Shown piece by piece: positions 11,961 through 23,415 of a stretch of 64,000 nucleotides of DNA (positions are counted from its first letter, which is position 1; every line of letters begins with the position of its first letter). Origin of the DNA: Dryas octopetala. Lineage: Eukaryota > Streptophyta > Magnoliopsida > Rosales > Rosaceae. A model generated the notes under the pieces. The model saw only the letters and a program-made list of their open reading frames with translations. It was not told the origin of the DNA and made no database searches. Location: contig OY992837.1 of NCBI GenBank assembly GCA_963921425.1, forward strand, positions 19,050,630-19,114,629, in the 5' to 3' direction. The translations under genes were made by a program, and so were the position numbers.

Positions 11961-13903
11961 TGATATGTTCATAAATTCATATCCTTTTATATTTCTCTTA
12001 CTTAGTTTTTGTGAGTTCATTTGATTAAAAGCTTTAAATTTTATTTAGTTTTGTGTTTTTAGATTCCGAACAATAAAATGAGAAATTTCACCATTTATTC
12101 TCCTTAATATATTTTAACATGAATCCAATTGAAGATAGAAGCTAACACCTTGAAGTTATTCCAGGTTAAATTTCGTGACATTTGAAGACTTCTAAGGTGT
12201 TCATTTTGAATTTCAAAGTCAGCCCAAAACTGCACCCGAGGAAAACTGAGTCAGCAGCATTGTGTGGGGCATAATGTTTTGGTTTGAGCTTGGATTGAGG
12301 CATATAATATATGGTTGGAAAGACGACATCCAGGGCTTTCTATTGATATATAAAACGTAAATTTCTGAGTTGGTTAAGGCCTTCAAATTGCTTTCTAAAG
12401 ACAGCTCAGAAATCCTGTCAACAAAAGGATAAAGTGGTCCCAAGGCATCTTTTCCATTTTGGGTAATTGCCTATCACATGCTCTCTTTTCTTTCCCTTTG
12501 TTTGCCCATTCTAAGCAAAATTCAGAAACCACAATGTGAAGGCTCTAAATGAGGCAAAGAGAACATCTACCTATCTCAACATCCTTTAAGGATCATCCAT
12601 TGAGGGATAAGATGAAATATTCTCATTTTTGAATTAACCAAACCTTATCCCTTCATTTTCTTTTAATCCTAGCCATATATTCTAGACATAACAACTCACC
12701 CAAACCATAAAACACTCTCTCATTTTCGAGCTCCGCCCTCCATCCTTTCTAATTTCACTCATTTCATCATTCATTTCATCATCTCATTTCAAAAACACAC
12801 ATCTCATCTTCCATCTTCCAAAACCCTAGCATTTTCTCATCTCTCTACATCATTTCTTTTCTCCATCTTCTCTCCATCAACTCTTTCTCTCCAAAAAGCC
12901 AAACACCATCACAACACCCATCTACCATATTCACCACCATTATTGCAAGAGGAGCTTGGAGGCACTTGGGACAAGAAGTTATTTTGGGCATCCTTGGAGG
13001 AGTGACACCCCTTGGGAGCTTGGCTTCAACATCTAGAGTTTTCTCTTTTCCTTCTTGTTTCCATGTATGTTTCAATTTGTGATGTTGTTTGTAACTTTTA
13101 TGGCTAGTGAGTAGTTTCTTGATTTGGGGATAGGGATCTAGCCCTAGCTCAACCATGTAATGACTTTGTGATTTGTGATATAAATGCCATTTTGGATATA
13201 TATGCTCTTATGCTAGTTTAAAGATCATGACTTGTATGTGTGAATTTACCACTTGTACATATAAGAAATGTTGTTATGTAGAAATTGGAGATTGGTAACC
13301 TTTAGTTTCTAAAGCTTGTTGCATAAGAGCATGGTAATTTAAAAGCACCTTGGTTGGATTGTTTTAATTGCTTGGATTCTTCAACCTTAGAACTTTATGC
13401 ATCTAGGGTTTGCTATGACAATAATCTTAGGTAGTTATTTATCACCTTGGTTGGGATAGTTGATAACATGAAAGAGGATGTGCCCTAATTTACCTTGATT
13501 GGGGGTTAGAAGGGAATCTAATCTATATAATTTGGCATAATCACTAATTGCATTGTTTGTCATGGGAGGGTTAGTGTGAACCCCTAATAACCCCAAATCC
13601 TTCATCATCATCGAATTTAATTTGCACTTGAATTTGCTTGCATTTTCATTTGTTAGTTTCAAACTCTAGTGTTATTTATCATTAATCAACCAAACAACAA
13701 CTCAACACTACACATTTGCACATACCATTATGTTTAGTCTTGGCTTTGCATAGTACATAGTAGGTTGTTTGTTAGTTTTATAACCCTAAAATCAATCTAG
13801 CTTGTGGTTGAAATTCCAGTCCAATCTCTTGGGTACGACAACCCCCTACTTCCATTTCCATACTAAAACTTGACAACCTTGCACTTGAGGTAGGACAACA
13901 ATA
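11961..13903 (+). repeat. Element B 3' LTR
   Basis: 1943 bp, starts TGATATGTTC and ends ACAACAATA directly before the duplication GGTAT. It differs from the 5' copy by scattered substitutions and short indels. Confidence 0.93.
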
Positions 13904-13978
13904 GGTATCAATTATGTGAGCCAAGTACCCCGTACAACCTTTACAAAGCAACCGTCTAGCCGATAATGCCGAAATCAT

Positions 13979-14410
13979 TCAGGATGGAAAAACTTTACGC
14001 TCCCCATAAAATACTACCTCGGTTTGTTCTGGTCGATTAAAAGTTACTTTCTTATGGAAACAATAGATGGAAGCATGATGGGTAGCAAGCCAATCCATAC
14101 CCAAGATGACATCCACATCGAAAATATCTAATGGAATTAAATCGGCCTTAAAGTCCTGTCCATCAATCCTTATCAGACAATCTCTAAGGACTTCGCGAGC
14201 CATAAGTGAAGTTCCAGCGGGTGTAGCTATAATTAACTCATAATCTAGTGGTGTAGGCATTCGATCAGCACATAAAATAAGTCTACGTGATATAATTGAG
14301 TGTGTGGCCCCAGGGTCTATTAAAACACGAGCATTTTGTCCATAGATAAGTAACGTACCCATTATGACGTCCGGTGATGCTTGAGCTTCCTGTTGGGTCA
14401 TAGAAAACAC
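13979..14410 (-). pseudogene. Element C protease
   Basis: Retroviral-type aspartic protease that would cleave the gag-pol polyprotein. The active-site region reads VLIDPGATHSII, and the ILGMDWL segment downstream is the second conserved block of this family. It is in the same frame as gag (14525-15655), separated by a TAA near 14524, and ends in a stop near 13978. The same frame runs on to 13909, where element B interrupts it before RT. Confidence 0.88.
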
Positions 14411-14524
14411 TCTGCCTTGAGCTCTGGGACGTCCTCTTTGGCCTCTTTGCTGTCCTCCAGCTCTACTAGTATGACTGGACTGAGCCCCACCACCGGATGC
14501 ACTACCTCCAGTCTGAACTGCTCC

Positions 14525-15655
14525 TTAGCCCTGTTTTTGAGTCCCTGAAGTCTGTCCCGATCCAAAAGTAGATCCCGAAGTCCCACTATCTCCATGATAC
14601 AATAGTGGACAATCGTTCTTGAAATGTCCCTGCTGGCCACAATGGAAGCAACTACTACTTCTCCTCAAACAAACTCCATCATGGCGCCTTCCACACGTGT
14701 TACATGGTGGTTGGCTAGGTCCGTGGGGTCGACTTCCTTGCGACCCACTCTCTGGTATGGTGCTCCGAGCTGAACTACCCACAGACTGATGGCTGGAGCT
14801 ACGACTCTGGCCTGATCCTCTACTACAACCAGAACCACTCCTGTAACCTCTGAATCCACAACTTCCAGATGAACCAGAGCTGAAACTTCCTCTTTTCGCT
14901 GGTTCCTGACTCGGTCCGCCAGACACAACACTCTGAGGCTGATGGCGTCTCGTACCACCCCTGTTCCGCTCTGAGAGAGACCTCTCCACCTTCATAGCGG
15001 CCTTCCTCAAGTTGGGGTAGCTAGTATGGATGGCTGCAGCAACCACTGTACGAATCTCCTCCCGTAAGCCATCCTCAAATCGAGAGCACTTGTCTCTCTC
15101 ATCAGCCACAAGTTGAGGTCAAAATCGAGATAACTCAGTAAACCTCCTCTCATACTCTGCTACCGTCATAGTTCCTTGCCTCAGCTTCTGAAATTCTGCT
15201 ATCTTTTCATCACAGTAGACCCGAGGATAATACTGCTCGTAAAAAGCTCTCCTAAATCGATCCCAAGTACATTCCTTGGCAGCGAGTCCCACCTTTTCGA
15301 ACTCCCACCAATGATATGCATTGCCTTTTAGTAAAAAAGGAGTTAGAACCATCTTTTGATCCTCTGGGCATCTCATAACGTCAAAGATTCTCTCCAACCT
15401 CACGATCCAGTCATTGGCAACGCTGGGGTCGGTAGTGACCCTAAAATCAGTGGCCCCAAGCTTACGAGCTCGTTCAATACTATAATCTCCTTCAGCTGGG
15501 CCACGACTGCGCACGGCATTAGTCACCGCCTCAACTAAACGGTCTATGGTCTGCTCTAATCCAGGTGCAGCCTCATCTGCACCATGAGCTACACTATGGT
15601 GGTTCCCCCACGGATGGCGACGTCGAGGAGGCATAGTACCTATATAAAAAACCAA
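14525..15655 (-). pseudogene. Element C gag, one internal stop
   Basis: Capsid and nucleocapsid protein. It starts at an ATG near 15655 or a better second ATG seven codons on (MPPRRR). The capsid core includes a WWEFEK segment and RRAFYEQYYP, matching the retrotransposon gag domain. After a TGA near 15118 the same frame continues through a Ser/Gly-rich linker to a CCHC zinc knuckle (CFHCGQQGHFKNDC), which binds RNA. The frame then runs through a TAA into protease, as expected for a single gag-pol frame in Tekay/Del elements. Confidence 0.9.
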
Positions 15656-15696
15656 AATTTTATCAATTTACAGAAGGGACACTGGGACAACAATAT

Positions 15697-15719
15697 AAAA
15701 CCTAGGCTCTGATACCAAT
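15697..15719 (-). other. Element C primer-binding site (initiator-Met tRNA)
   Basis: On the minus strand, directly after the 5' LTR end (GGTCCTGTCA), lies AATTGGTATCAGAGCCTAGG. TGGTATCAGAGC is complementary to the 3' end of plant initiator tRNA-Met. Confidence 0.88.
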
Positions 15720-15720
15720 T

Positions 15721-17400
15721 TGACAGGACCGACCTCGGAGCTCTCAATTAAATTCCGAGGCAGTCCTATGGGGTCCCACATCCCTCGGATATAGGGCCCA
15801 CTTCCTTACTTTAACTTATTTTTAGAGATCCTATCATAACTTAGGGAGTAATCTATATAAATTTTGGCAGCATCTCCCCTAAAAATACCTCTAATCCAAT
15901 TTCTTAAACCTGTCAAAACACACTTCTAAGTTTCCAACTTCCCTACCACAACCAATTTGGGTGTCCGACCCAACATAAAGTTTACAAAATTTATAAGGTT
16001 ACAACCAAACATCAGAGCCAAACTACAAGTTAAGGTTTACAGGAAATCCTACACTATACAATGAGAAGAGAAAGCCCGCCTCGACGAGAAAATTGTGACT
16101 GGCTGCAGCTTTCACCTGGGGGAACCATTAAAACACAAAAAGATGACTCACGGTGAGAAAGGCTCAGTGAGTGGATGAACAAGTCAAAAGATAACAAAGT
16201 TAATAAAGTAGAACATGTTATTAATATTCTCAATTTCACAAACACAATAGATTTCCCCCATTTTAAAATACGCTTTGAACTGATAAACAAAAAAAAAATA
16301 ACTAAAAATATTTTTATCTAATAAAGTTTTTAGTAATAACGTTGGCCATATAAGTACTCAATTGATGGGCTCCACACTGGTACCGTTACAAAACCATCGC
16401 ACCAAGTGGACCGTCTACATAACCTTCCACTCGCACCGTCGCAACGCCGTCATACGAGTGGACTTACGGTGGCCATTGTACCGTTGATTCACCGTCGTAC
16501 AATAAGCCAAAGTGTCGTACGTGCACGTAGATTGCCCTTCCACCCGCATCGTCGCAACGCCATCATACGAGTGGATTTACGGTGGCCCTTGTACCGTCGA
16601 ATCGCCGTCATACAACAAGCCAAAATGTCGTACGTGCACATAGACTACCCCCAAAGGGTGAGGCATCCCGGCACATGGCCCAAAGCCTATGTTTCTGAGC
16701 TGTTTGTTGCAACCGGGGCTGGGGGTGGCTGGGCTGGTGGCGCCGGCGGCTGGGGAAGGTTGTCAGCTGCTCAACGTAGGCTGGAAGTGACCGGAAGGGT
16801 TGGACTTGGGTGGAGCTGGGTGTGCGCAGGGGAGTGTTGTCGAGAGAGAGTGACATGGGGGGGGCTCGGGGTGGACGGTCGGCTACGCCGAAAGGGAGGC
16901 TGCGCGGCTGACTTTGTCGATGGGGAAACAGCCGACGTAGATGGTTGTGGTGGTGGCTGGGAGTTTGCAGTGAGAGACACAGAGAGATGAGAAGAGAGAG
17001 GTTGTGGGGAAAGAGAGAGAGAGTGTGAAAGAAATAGATAGGGGGTGTGTTGAGTAAATGGTGGGGGTTTCTAGAGAAATCCGGTTTTATAACTAAAAAT
17101 TTTCTAGAATTTTCTTGTGAAAGGACAAAATTGCCCCTAAAATGTTACGCCCCACTCTCTCAAACCATGGCCCAAATTTAAAGTCCGTCTTCGGAAATAC
17201 GTTATGAACTACTACTTCGTTACCCCCGTCTATTGAAATTTTTCTAAAAGTTATATCTTTCCTTAATTTCCCGTTTGATTACCCATTTTCTTATTAGAAT
17301 GTATAAGTCTCTTTCAAATTAAACTTTCTTACTGGATCACCACCGAATGAAATTAACTTGATCTTATATAAAAGAACGAAACTTGGTTCGGGTCATTACA
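15721..17400 (-). repeat. Element C 5' LTR with internal deletion
   Basis: 1680 bp. It matches 1858-4528 on both sides of one gap: the sequence jumps at 16691/16692 from the equivalent of 2828 to that of 3815, removing 986 bp. In transcription order the lost part lies after the CT-rich leader start, so it probably covers R/U5 sequence. The 113-bp tandem pair is retained. Confidence 0.9.
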
Positions 17401-17405
17401 AATGG

Positions 17406-18419
17406 ATAGGACAAAAGGCCTTTAGTGGGCGAAAGCATGCATAGCCTAACGTCATCTCTCATGGACTATCCAGCTTGGAAGCAAAGAACCTAGCTTCAAG
17501 AAGGTCAGAAAAAAAAAAATTTTCTTTAGTATCCAATATATACCTAATGAGATCAATCTAAATATTAGAATGAAATTGATAAGTGTATAAACACAGAAAC
17601 AATGAAAACCCTCTCAAAGAATGGCAATTGGCTCAATTATCTCACAAGGTTAGTCTCCACTAATATTCCATAATCATTCAAGCATAGCTACCTTGTCCAC
17701 CCAAACATTACAAGCTTGATATAGTGAAGTGTAAAGATTATAATGCAATAAACCTTCATGGCAATTCGTTAGTAAAGCAAGAATGATAAAACATCACATA
17801 TACATCTCCATTAGTAAGTAAAGTGATAACTTTAACAAAAGTTCATGTCCCAAAAAAAATAAAAAATAATGTAATTTTCAGTTTTGACCTCCAATCAGTA
17901 TTTTTTTAATTTCTCACTTAACACAACTCGGATTTTGACACACCTCATATGCATAGAAAATAGACAGAATTACACATGGCTTTCATTTAGACAAAATCCT
18001 GAAAATAGATAACAGTGCAGAATCGCACAAAATCCCAGTTCCGAACCCTGTTCAGAAAAACAACTCTAACTTTTAAACCACAAATCAGAAAATTTTAGGC
18101 TTTATATGGCTTAATTCAGCACGAATAGTTAAAGAAGGCATCGCGGGCCAATTCCACAAATGCTTTATGGATAAAAGCAGTTTATTCGAAACATAAACCT
18201 CAAAGTTTGCATGACTCAAAAACAGAAATGAAAAAGAAAAAGATGAAAACGAAACTCACCTACCCCAAACCTAAACCAAACATTGTCCTCAATGTTTAAA
18301 GAAGTGAAAGTAAAGATAATGCATAGCAAAAGTAAAAAGATAGGGAACGAAAGTACCTAGTTGGGTTACCTCCCAACAAGCGCTTAGTTTATAGTCCTTA
18401 GCCCGACTATCAGATGCAA
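17406..18419 (-). other. Athila-A 3' untranslated region, proximal half
   Basis: The sequence resumes Athila-A after element C. No convincing frame. The stretch near 18255-18300 (CCCCAAACCTAAACCAAAC and so on) is an A/C-rich block just downstream of integrase on the minus strand. Confidence 0.6.
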
Positions 18420-19655
18420 CTACTTAGGATCATGGAGGAGGATGGTGGTCCCATCCGCAAGAGAAACAGCTGGCACATACAATTTCAATATGTGGCCATT
18501 AACTTTGAAAGTTGTTCCATCATTATCATTACTGATTTCAACTGTGCCATATGGGAATACTTTCACAATTGTGAATGGGCCTGACCAACGAGATCGGAGC
18601 TTCCCTGGAAAAAGTATCAGCCATGAATTATAGAGGAGAACTTTTTGACCGACATGGAACTCCTTCTTGATAATATGCCTATCATGCCATTGTTTCGTAC
18701 GTTCCTTATAAATCTTGGCATTTTCATAAGCTTCATTCCGCAACTCCTCCATTTCATTCAACTGTAGCGTTCTTTTCTCACCGGCTGCAACCATATCAAA
18801 ATTTAATGCTTTGATAGCCCAGAATGCCTTATGCTCGAGTTCCACAGGTAAGTGACATGCCTTCCCAAAAACCAGCTGATAAGGTGACATGCCAATTGGT
18901 GTTTTGAACGCCGTACGATAAGCCCACAACGCATCATCTAATTTCAACGACTAATCTTTCCTGGAGGTGCTTACCGTCTTTTCCAGAATTCTTTTTAATT
19001 CTCTATTCGAAACTTCAACTTGCCCACTAGTTTGCGGATGATACAGAGTGGAAACCTTGTGGGTAATTCCATATTTAGCCAAAAGAGAATTAAATTGTCG
19101 ATTGCAAAAATGCGTACCTCCATCACTGATAATGGCGCGCGGGGTCCCAAACCTTGTAAAAATATTTTTTCGGAGGAATTTGACCACAACTCGGGCATCA
19201 TTAGTGGGTAGGGCAGCCGCTTCAACCCATTTTGAAACATAATCTACTGCTACCAGTATGTACTGATTGCCATAAGACGATGGAAAAGGGCCCATGAAAT
19301 CGATTCCCCACACATCAAACAATTCAACCTCTATAATGTTATGCAAAGGCATCTGATTCTGACTAGAGATGTTCCCAGTACGTTGACATCAGTCACAAGT
19401 AGCAACAAAGGTTTGGGCATCCTTGAACAGAGTGGGCCAGAAAAATCCCTACTGTAACACCTTGGCAGCAGTTTTTAGAGCCCCATAATGGCCTCTACAC
19501 GCCAATGTGTGACAGTGTGTCAGTATATCTATCATTTTGACCTCAGGCACACATCGTCGTATCACTTGATCAGGAGAGTGCTTCCACAAATATGGGTCAT
19601 CCCAATAATAATGCTTAACTAGAGGAAGAAATTTATTTTTATGATAGAAGGACAT
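18420..19655 (-). pseudogene. Athila-A integrase, disrupted
   Basis: Integrase in order on the minus strand: HHCC region (19655-19449, with THCHTLACRGHYGALKTA), catalytic core (19352-18951, with [22 protein letters not shown] and [12 protein letters not shown] giving the D, D, E residues) and C-terminal region (18947-18420, with [20 protein letters not shown]). Stops fall near 19448, 19380 and 18950, and one junction needs a frame change. Motifs are those of the Athila lineage, with no chromodomain. Non-functional. Confidence 0.9.
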
Positions 19656-20383
19656 ATCAGGGGGAAGTATTCCACAAGCTTTATAATTAACAAAATCTGC
19701 ATACCAGGGAGTTCAGCTGTGCTAATGGAGAATAATTGTTCATCAAGGAACGTTTCCAAGATAGGTGCGGCATCATCAGTGGTGCCCTCCTTATGGACCA
19801 GTCGCGAAAGGTGATCGGCCACCATGTTCACAGACCCCTTTTTGTCTTGAATTTCGAGATCAAATTCTTGAAGTAATAGGACCCATCGGATTAATCTTGG
19901 TTGGGCCTCCTTCTTGGCAAACAAATATTTTAAGGCTGCGTGATCCGTATACACAATCACTTTTGCACCCAATAAATAGGAACAAAATTTATCCAATGCG
20001 AATACCACTGCTAATAACTCTTTTTCTGTAGTGGCGTAGTTAAACTAAGCATCGGTCAGTGTTCTGCTCGCACAATATATTACATGGAGAAATTTGTTTT
20101 TTCTTTGACCCAAAATTGCTCCTACAGCATAATCACTGGTGTCACACATAATTTCGAACAATAGTTCCCAATTTGGAGCAACAATGATCGGCGCAGTGGT
20201 TAACTTCTCCTTCAATAATGTAAACACAGCCAAGCACTCAGGAGTAAAAACAAATTCGGCATTCTTCAATAATAGATTGCAGAGGGCCTTAGTAATTTTT
20301 GAGAAGTCCTTGATAATTTGACGATAAAACCCAGCATGTCCCAAAAAGCTTCGGATCCCTTTCACTGTAGAAGGGGGCGGCAA
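19619..20383 (-). pseudogene. Athila-A RNase H, disrupted
   Basis: Two open stretches (20383-20045 and 20008-19619) cover the RT thumb/connection (IRSFLGHAGFYRQII) and RNase H. The acidic motifs MCDTSDYAVG and [12 protein letters not shown] are visible, and MVADHLSRL marks the domain end. A stop near 20044 and a frame change near 19650 break the polyprotein. Confidence 0.88.
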
Positions 20384-20446
20384 TTTCTCTATGGTCTCAA
20401 TTTTTGCGTGGTCAACCTCAATACCTCTAGCTGAAATTTTATGCCC

Positions 20447-20971
20447 TTACACAATCCCTTCTTGTACCATAAAATGGCATTTTTCCCAATTTAGAACTAA
20501 ATTGGTTTCTTCATATCTTGCCAACACCAATACCAAATTATTCAAACAAGAATCAAAAGACGAACCAAAGACTGAGAAGTCATCCATAAAAGCCTCAATA
20601 ATTCGCTCCACCATGTCAGAAAAAATACTCATCATGCAACGGTGAAAAGTGACAGGAGCGTTACATAACCCAAAGGGCATCCGACGATATGCGAAAATGC
20701 CAAACGGACATGTAAAGGACGTTTTTTCTTGGTCTTCAGGCGCAATAGGGATTTGATTATACCCTGAGTACCCATCCAAAAAACAGTAATACACATGCCC
20801 AGCAAGCCTTTCCAACATCTGATCAATGAAGGGCAACGGGAACTGATCTTTCCTGGTTGCAGAATTTAATTTTCTATAATCGATGCAGACTCTCCATCCT
20901 GTGACTGTTCTTGTGGGGACCAACTCATTATTCTCATTTTTTACCACGGTCATCCCTCCTTTTTTCGGCAC
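20447..20971 (-). pseudogene. Athila-A reverse transcriptase
   Basis: RT core with CIDYRKLNSATRKDQFPLPF, FLDGYSGYNQI, MPFGLCNAP and the catalytic box FMDDFSVFG. The wording of these blocks is typical of Athila. The frame is bounded by stops near 20974 and 20446, which separate it from the upstream linker and the RNase H part. Confidence 0.92.
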
Positions 20972-20974
20972 AAC

Positions 20975-21780
20975 CTATGTAGGACTCACCCAATTACTAT
21001 CAGAAATAGGGTAAATAATACCTGCATCAGGCAATTTTAATACCTCTACGTGGACCACTTCTTTCATGTTCAAATTCAATTGGCATTGATGCTCCACTGA
21101 TGGCTGATATTCATCTTCCATTAATATTCGGTTCATACACATAGAAGGGTTAATACCCTTGATGTCGGCAATTGTCCACCCAATTGCAGTTTCATATTTT
21201 CTCAACACCCGTAACACTTTTTCCTCTTCAGTTTCACTCAAATTCGCAGCAATAATAACTGGCCGAGTTTCAGATGTTCCCAAATAAGAATACCTCAGAT
21301 GCGAAGGCAATGGTTTCAGAGTGAGTGAAGGTGTGACAGTTACAGAAGAGGCAGCTTTAAGAGGTGCTGGACTTAATGCTTCGAACTCATTCCTTCGTCT
21401 CGGGTTATACAGTTTTGATGCTTCCATGTACGAGGCACATTCAGCAACCATGGAGTTGTCATCTTTGGAGGTGACTACAAGGACTAAAGTAGCGTCCAAT
21501 GGATGGCTAAGAATTTCCTTTTCAAGCGTTTCCGAAAAAATGTTTTCAACTAAATCAATGTGAAAACATTCCTCCGCTTCTCCTGGAAGTTTCATTGCTT
21601 CAAAAACTTTGAACGTCGCTTGCTCATTCCCAACACGCAAAGTCAGTAACCCTTCTTCCACGTCAATCAGAGTTCTTGCAGTCATCAGGAATGGGCGGCC
21701 CAAAATTAGCTGTGTCTCAAAATCTTCTTCCATATCCAAAACCAAAAAATCTGCTGGAAAAATTAATTTGTCAACCTTCA
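20975..21780 (-). pseudogene. Athila-A protease C-terminal part and linker to RT
   Basis: The frame continues the gag/protease region found at 43206-43963 once the hAT is removed. It starts with the ILGRPFLMTA block, the second conserved box of Athila proteases, and continues through a linker rich in acidic and Ser/Pro residues toward the RT. The codons 21789-21877 belong to the hAT end and are not part of this gene. Confidence 0.85.
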
Positions 21781-22697
21781 CTAACACATAGGGCTGTAAA
21801 TCGGCTCGATACAGCTCGAGTTCGTATCGAGTTCGGCTCGGGCTTGATTCGTTTAAGGTCGGCTCGTAAAAAAACAAGCCAAGCTTGAGCTTTGGTATGT
21901 TCAGCTCGGAAAGCTCTTAAGCTGCTCGTATTTTCCTATGAGACAGCTCGTGAACAAAGCTCGGCTCGTTCGTTCGAATTATAAAGCTTATTAATTATAT
22001 ATTAAAAATTAAATATATATTGTCCAAATTACCAAAAGCAGCAAAACAAAAAAAGGGCCCAAAGAACAAAAGCCCAAAAGAAAAAATACTATCTGACCAT
22101 TATTTGGTCCAGTACAGCCATGTACATGAGTTATCCAAACCAAACGACACTCTCAATCTCTTAAACAGTTAAACTCTCACCTGCTGCTAGCTTTTGGTTT
22201 TCCCTTTTGTGCATGTATCAATCTAAATTGCTCCACCCAACTATCAATTTAATACCTAGATTCAAGCCAAGCAACAATTCCCCACACAATATTTACACAT
22301 AAAGAACGATTGAGTTTTCGATTGTAATATCAGATGTCTCACCTCTATTTAGATACAACTCCTCATTTCATATATGTACTCTGCTTTCTCCTTACGCTCT
22401 ACCTTCAAGTAAGATTTGTTGAGTTGTTGGGGGTTTTGAATCTACTACACCATCTCAATTCTCAAGGTATTTTCTCAAGTTTTTTCTCTACCATTAATTT
22501 GTTTAGTTTTTTTATTTAATTTTTATTTTATGGTGACCTATTTGAAATTTATGTAATTTTAGGTCTAGAGCGAAAGTTCTATTCTCTCTTATGGAGCCGA
22601 TTGCACGTACTCAATTTTATTTAATTGCTTAAATTTGATTCGTGTTTATTATATTTCTTATATTTTTCATATGAATTAATTGACTATCTTTTAACAG

Positions 22698-23097
22698 AGA
22701 CACAAAACGCTGAGATTACACATGTTCTTGAGCAAAGAGATTCTGAACAACCTAATTTAAGAATTGCTCAAGTTGATGGCAAAAGCAATGGTGCAGAAGA
22801 AAATGAAAATGATCAACCTCAAGAGGAAAGTAAAGGTAAGAAGAGAAAATCGAAAGTTTGGAATGATTTTATGATTTTAACAATTGATGGGAAAAAAAAA
22901 GCTCAATGTAATCATTGCAAAACTCATCTTCTTAGACATTTATCTAATTGCATGGCACGACGAATTGGTAGTAAACAACAAAAGGAATTAGCTTTTGAGT
23001 CTTTTGGTCTTGAACTTGGAGCTGTCAATAATCTTACAGCTTACAAGTATGATAAAGATAAGGTCAGAGAAATTATGGCAAAGATGGCACTACACCA
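22698..23097 (+). pseudogene. hAT transposase, N-terminal exon with BED zinc finger
   Basis: The N-terminal DNA-binding part of a RICESLEEPER-like transposase. An intron acceptor (TTTTAACAG) precedes the exon at 22698. The BED finger is visible as VWNDF, CNHCKTHL and LRHLSNC, but the usual 10 or so residues between the CxxC half and the HxxxxC half are missing. A small upstream exon may start at ATG 22591, but I cannot fix its splice site. The frame is cut at 23097 by the CACTA element and resumes at 34672. Confidence 0.85.
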
Positions 23098-23103
23098 AAA
23101 TGG

Positions 23104-23415
23104 AGCTTCCACGGCGGGCGTTGCATGCCGTAAATTGATATTTACGGCGTGTCGCTGTGTGCCGTTGAAGCGCATGCCGTGAAAGGTCTATACTTATATG
23201 GCGTGCAATATACGCCGTAAATATAAACAAAACACGCCATAAATAACGATCTTTCATGTTTAAGATTACTATTTACGACATGATCTGCACACCGTAATTA
23301 GTCTACATATTACGGCTTACATTTGCACGCCGTCTTTGAGTTATTTACGACATGATCTGCACGCTGTAATTATTCTACATATTACGGCTTACATTTTGCA
23401 CGCTGTCTTTGAGTT
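23104..23415. repeat. CACTA subterminal repeat region, one end
   Basis: Repeated short motifs around ACGGCGTG / CACGCCGTAAA, presumed binding sites for the TNPA-like protein by analogy with En/Spm. Within it a 72-bp unit starting ATTTACGACATGATCTGCAC at 23271 is repeated in tandem at 23343. Confidence 0.8.

Larger units (their letters stand above)
7493..13903 (+). mobile_element. Element B: gag-only Athila-like LTR retrotransposon
   Basis: 6411 bp on the plus strand with 5-bp duplications GGTAT at 7488-7492 and 13904-13908. Structure: 5' LTR (7493-9414), tRNA-Asp-type primer site, leader, a broken gag (about 9891-10877), a long non-coding stretch, a hairpin, a polypurine tract, 3' LTR (11961-13903). 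No protease, RT or integrase is present, so it must have been moved by enzymes of another element, plausibly an Athila relative with the same primer site. It sits inside element C in opposite orientation. Confidence 0.93.
1858..17400 (-). mobile_element. Element C: chromoviral Ty3/gypsy retrotransposon (Tekay/Del type)
   Basis: Complete LTR element on the minus strand, with 5-bp duplications AATGG at 1853-1857 and 17401-17405. On the minus strand the order is 5' LTR (17400-15721), initiator-Met primer site, gag with zinc knuckle, protease, RT, RNase H, integrase with C-terminal chromodomain, hairpin and polypurine tract, 3' LTR (4528-1858). Element B (7493-13903) splits it just after the protease. 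The chromodomain and gene order place it among chromoviruses. Several in-frame stops and a frameshift in integrase make it defective. The two LTRs differ by a 986-bp deletion in the 5' copy. Confidence 0.93.
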
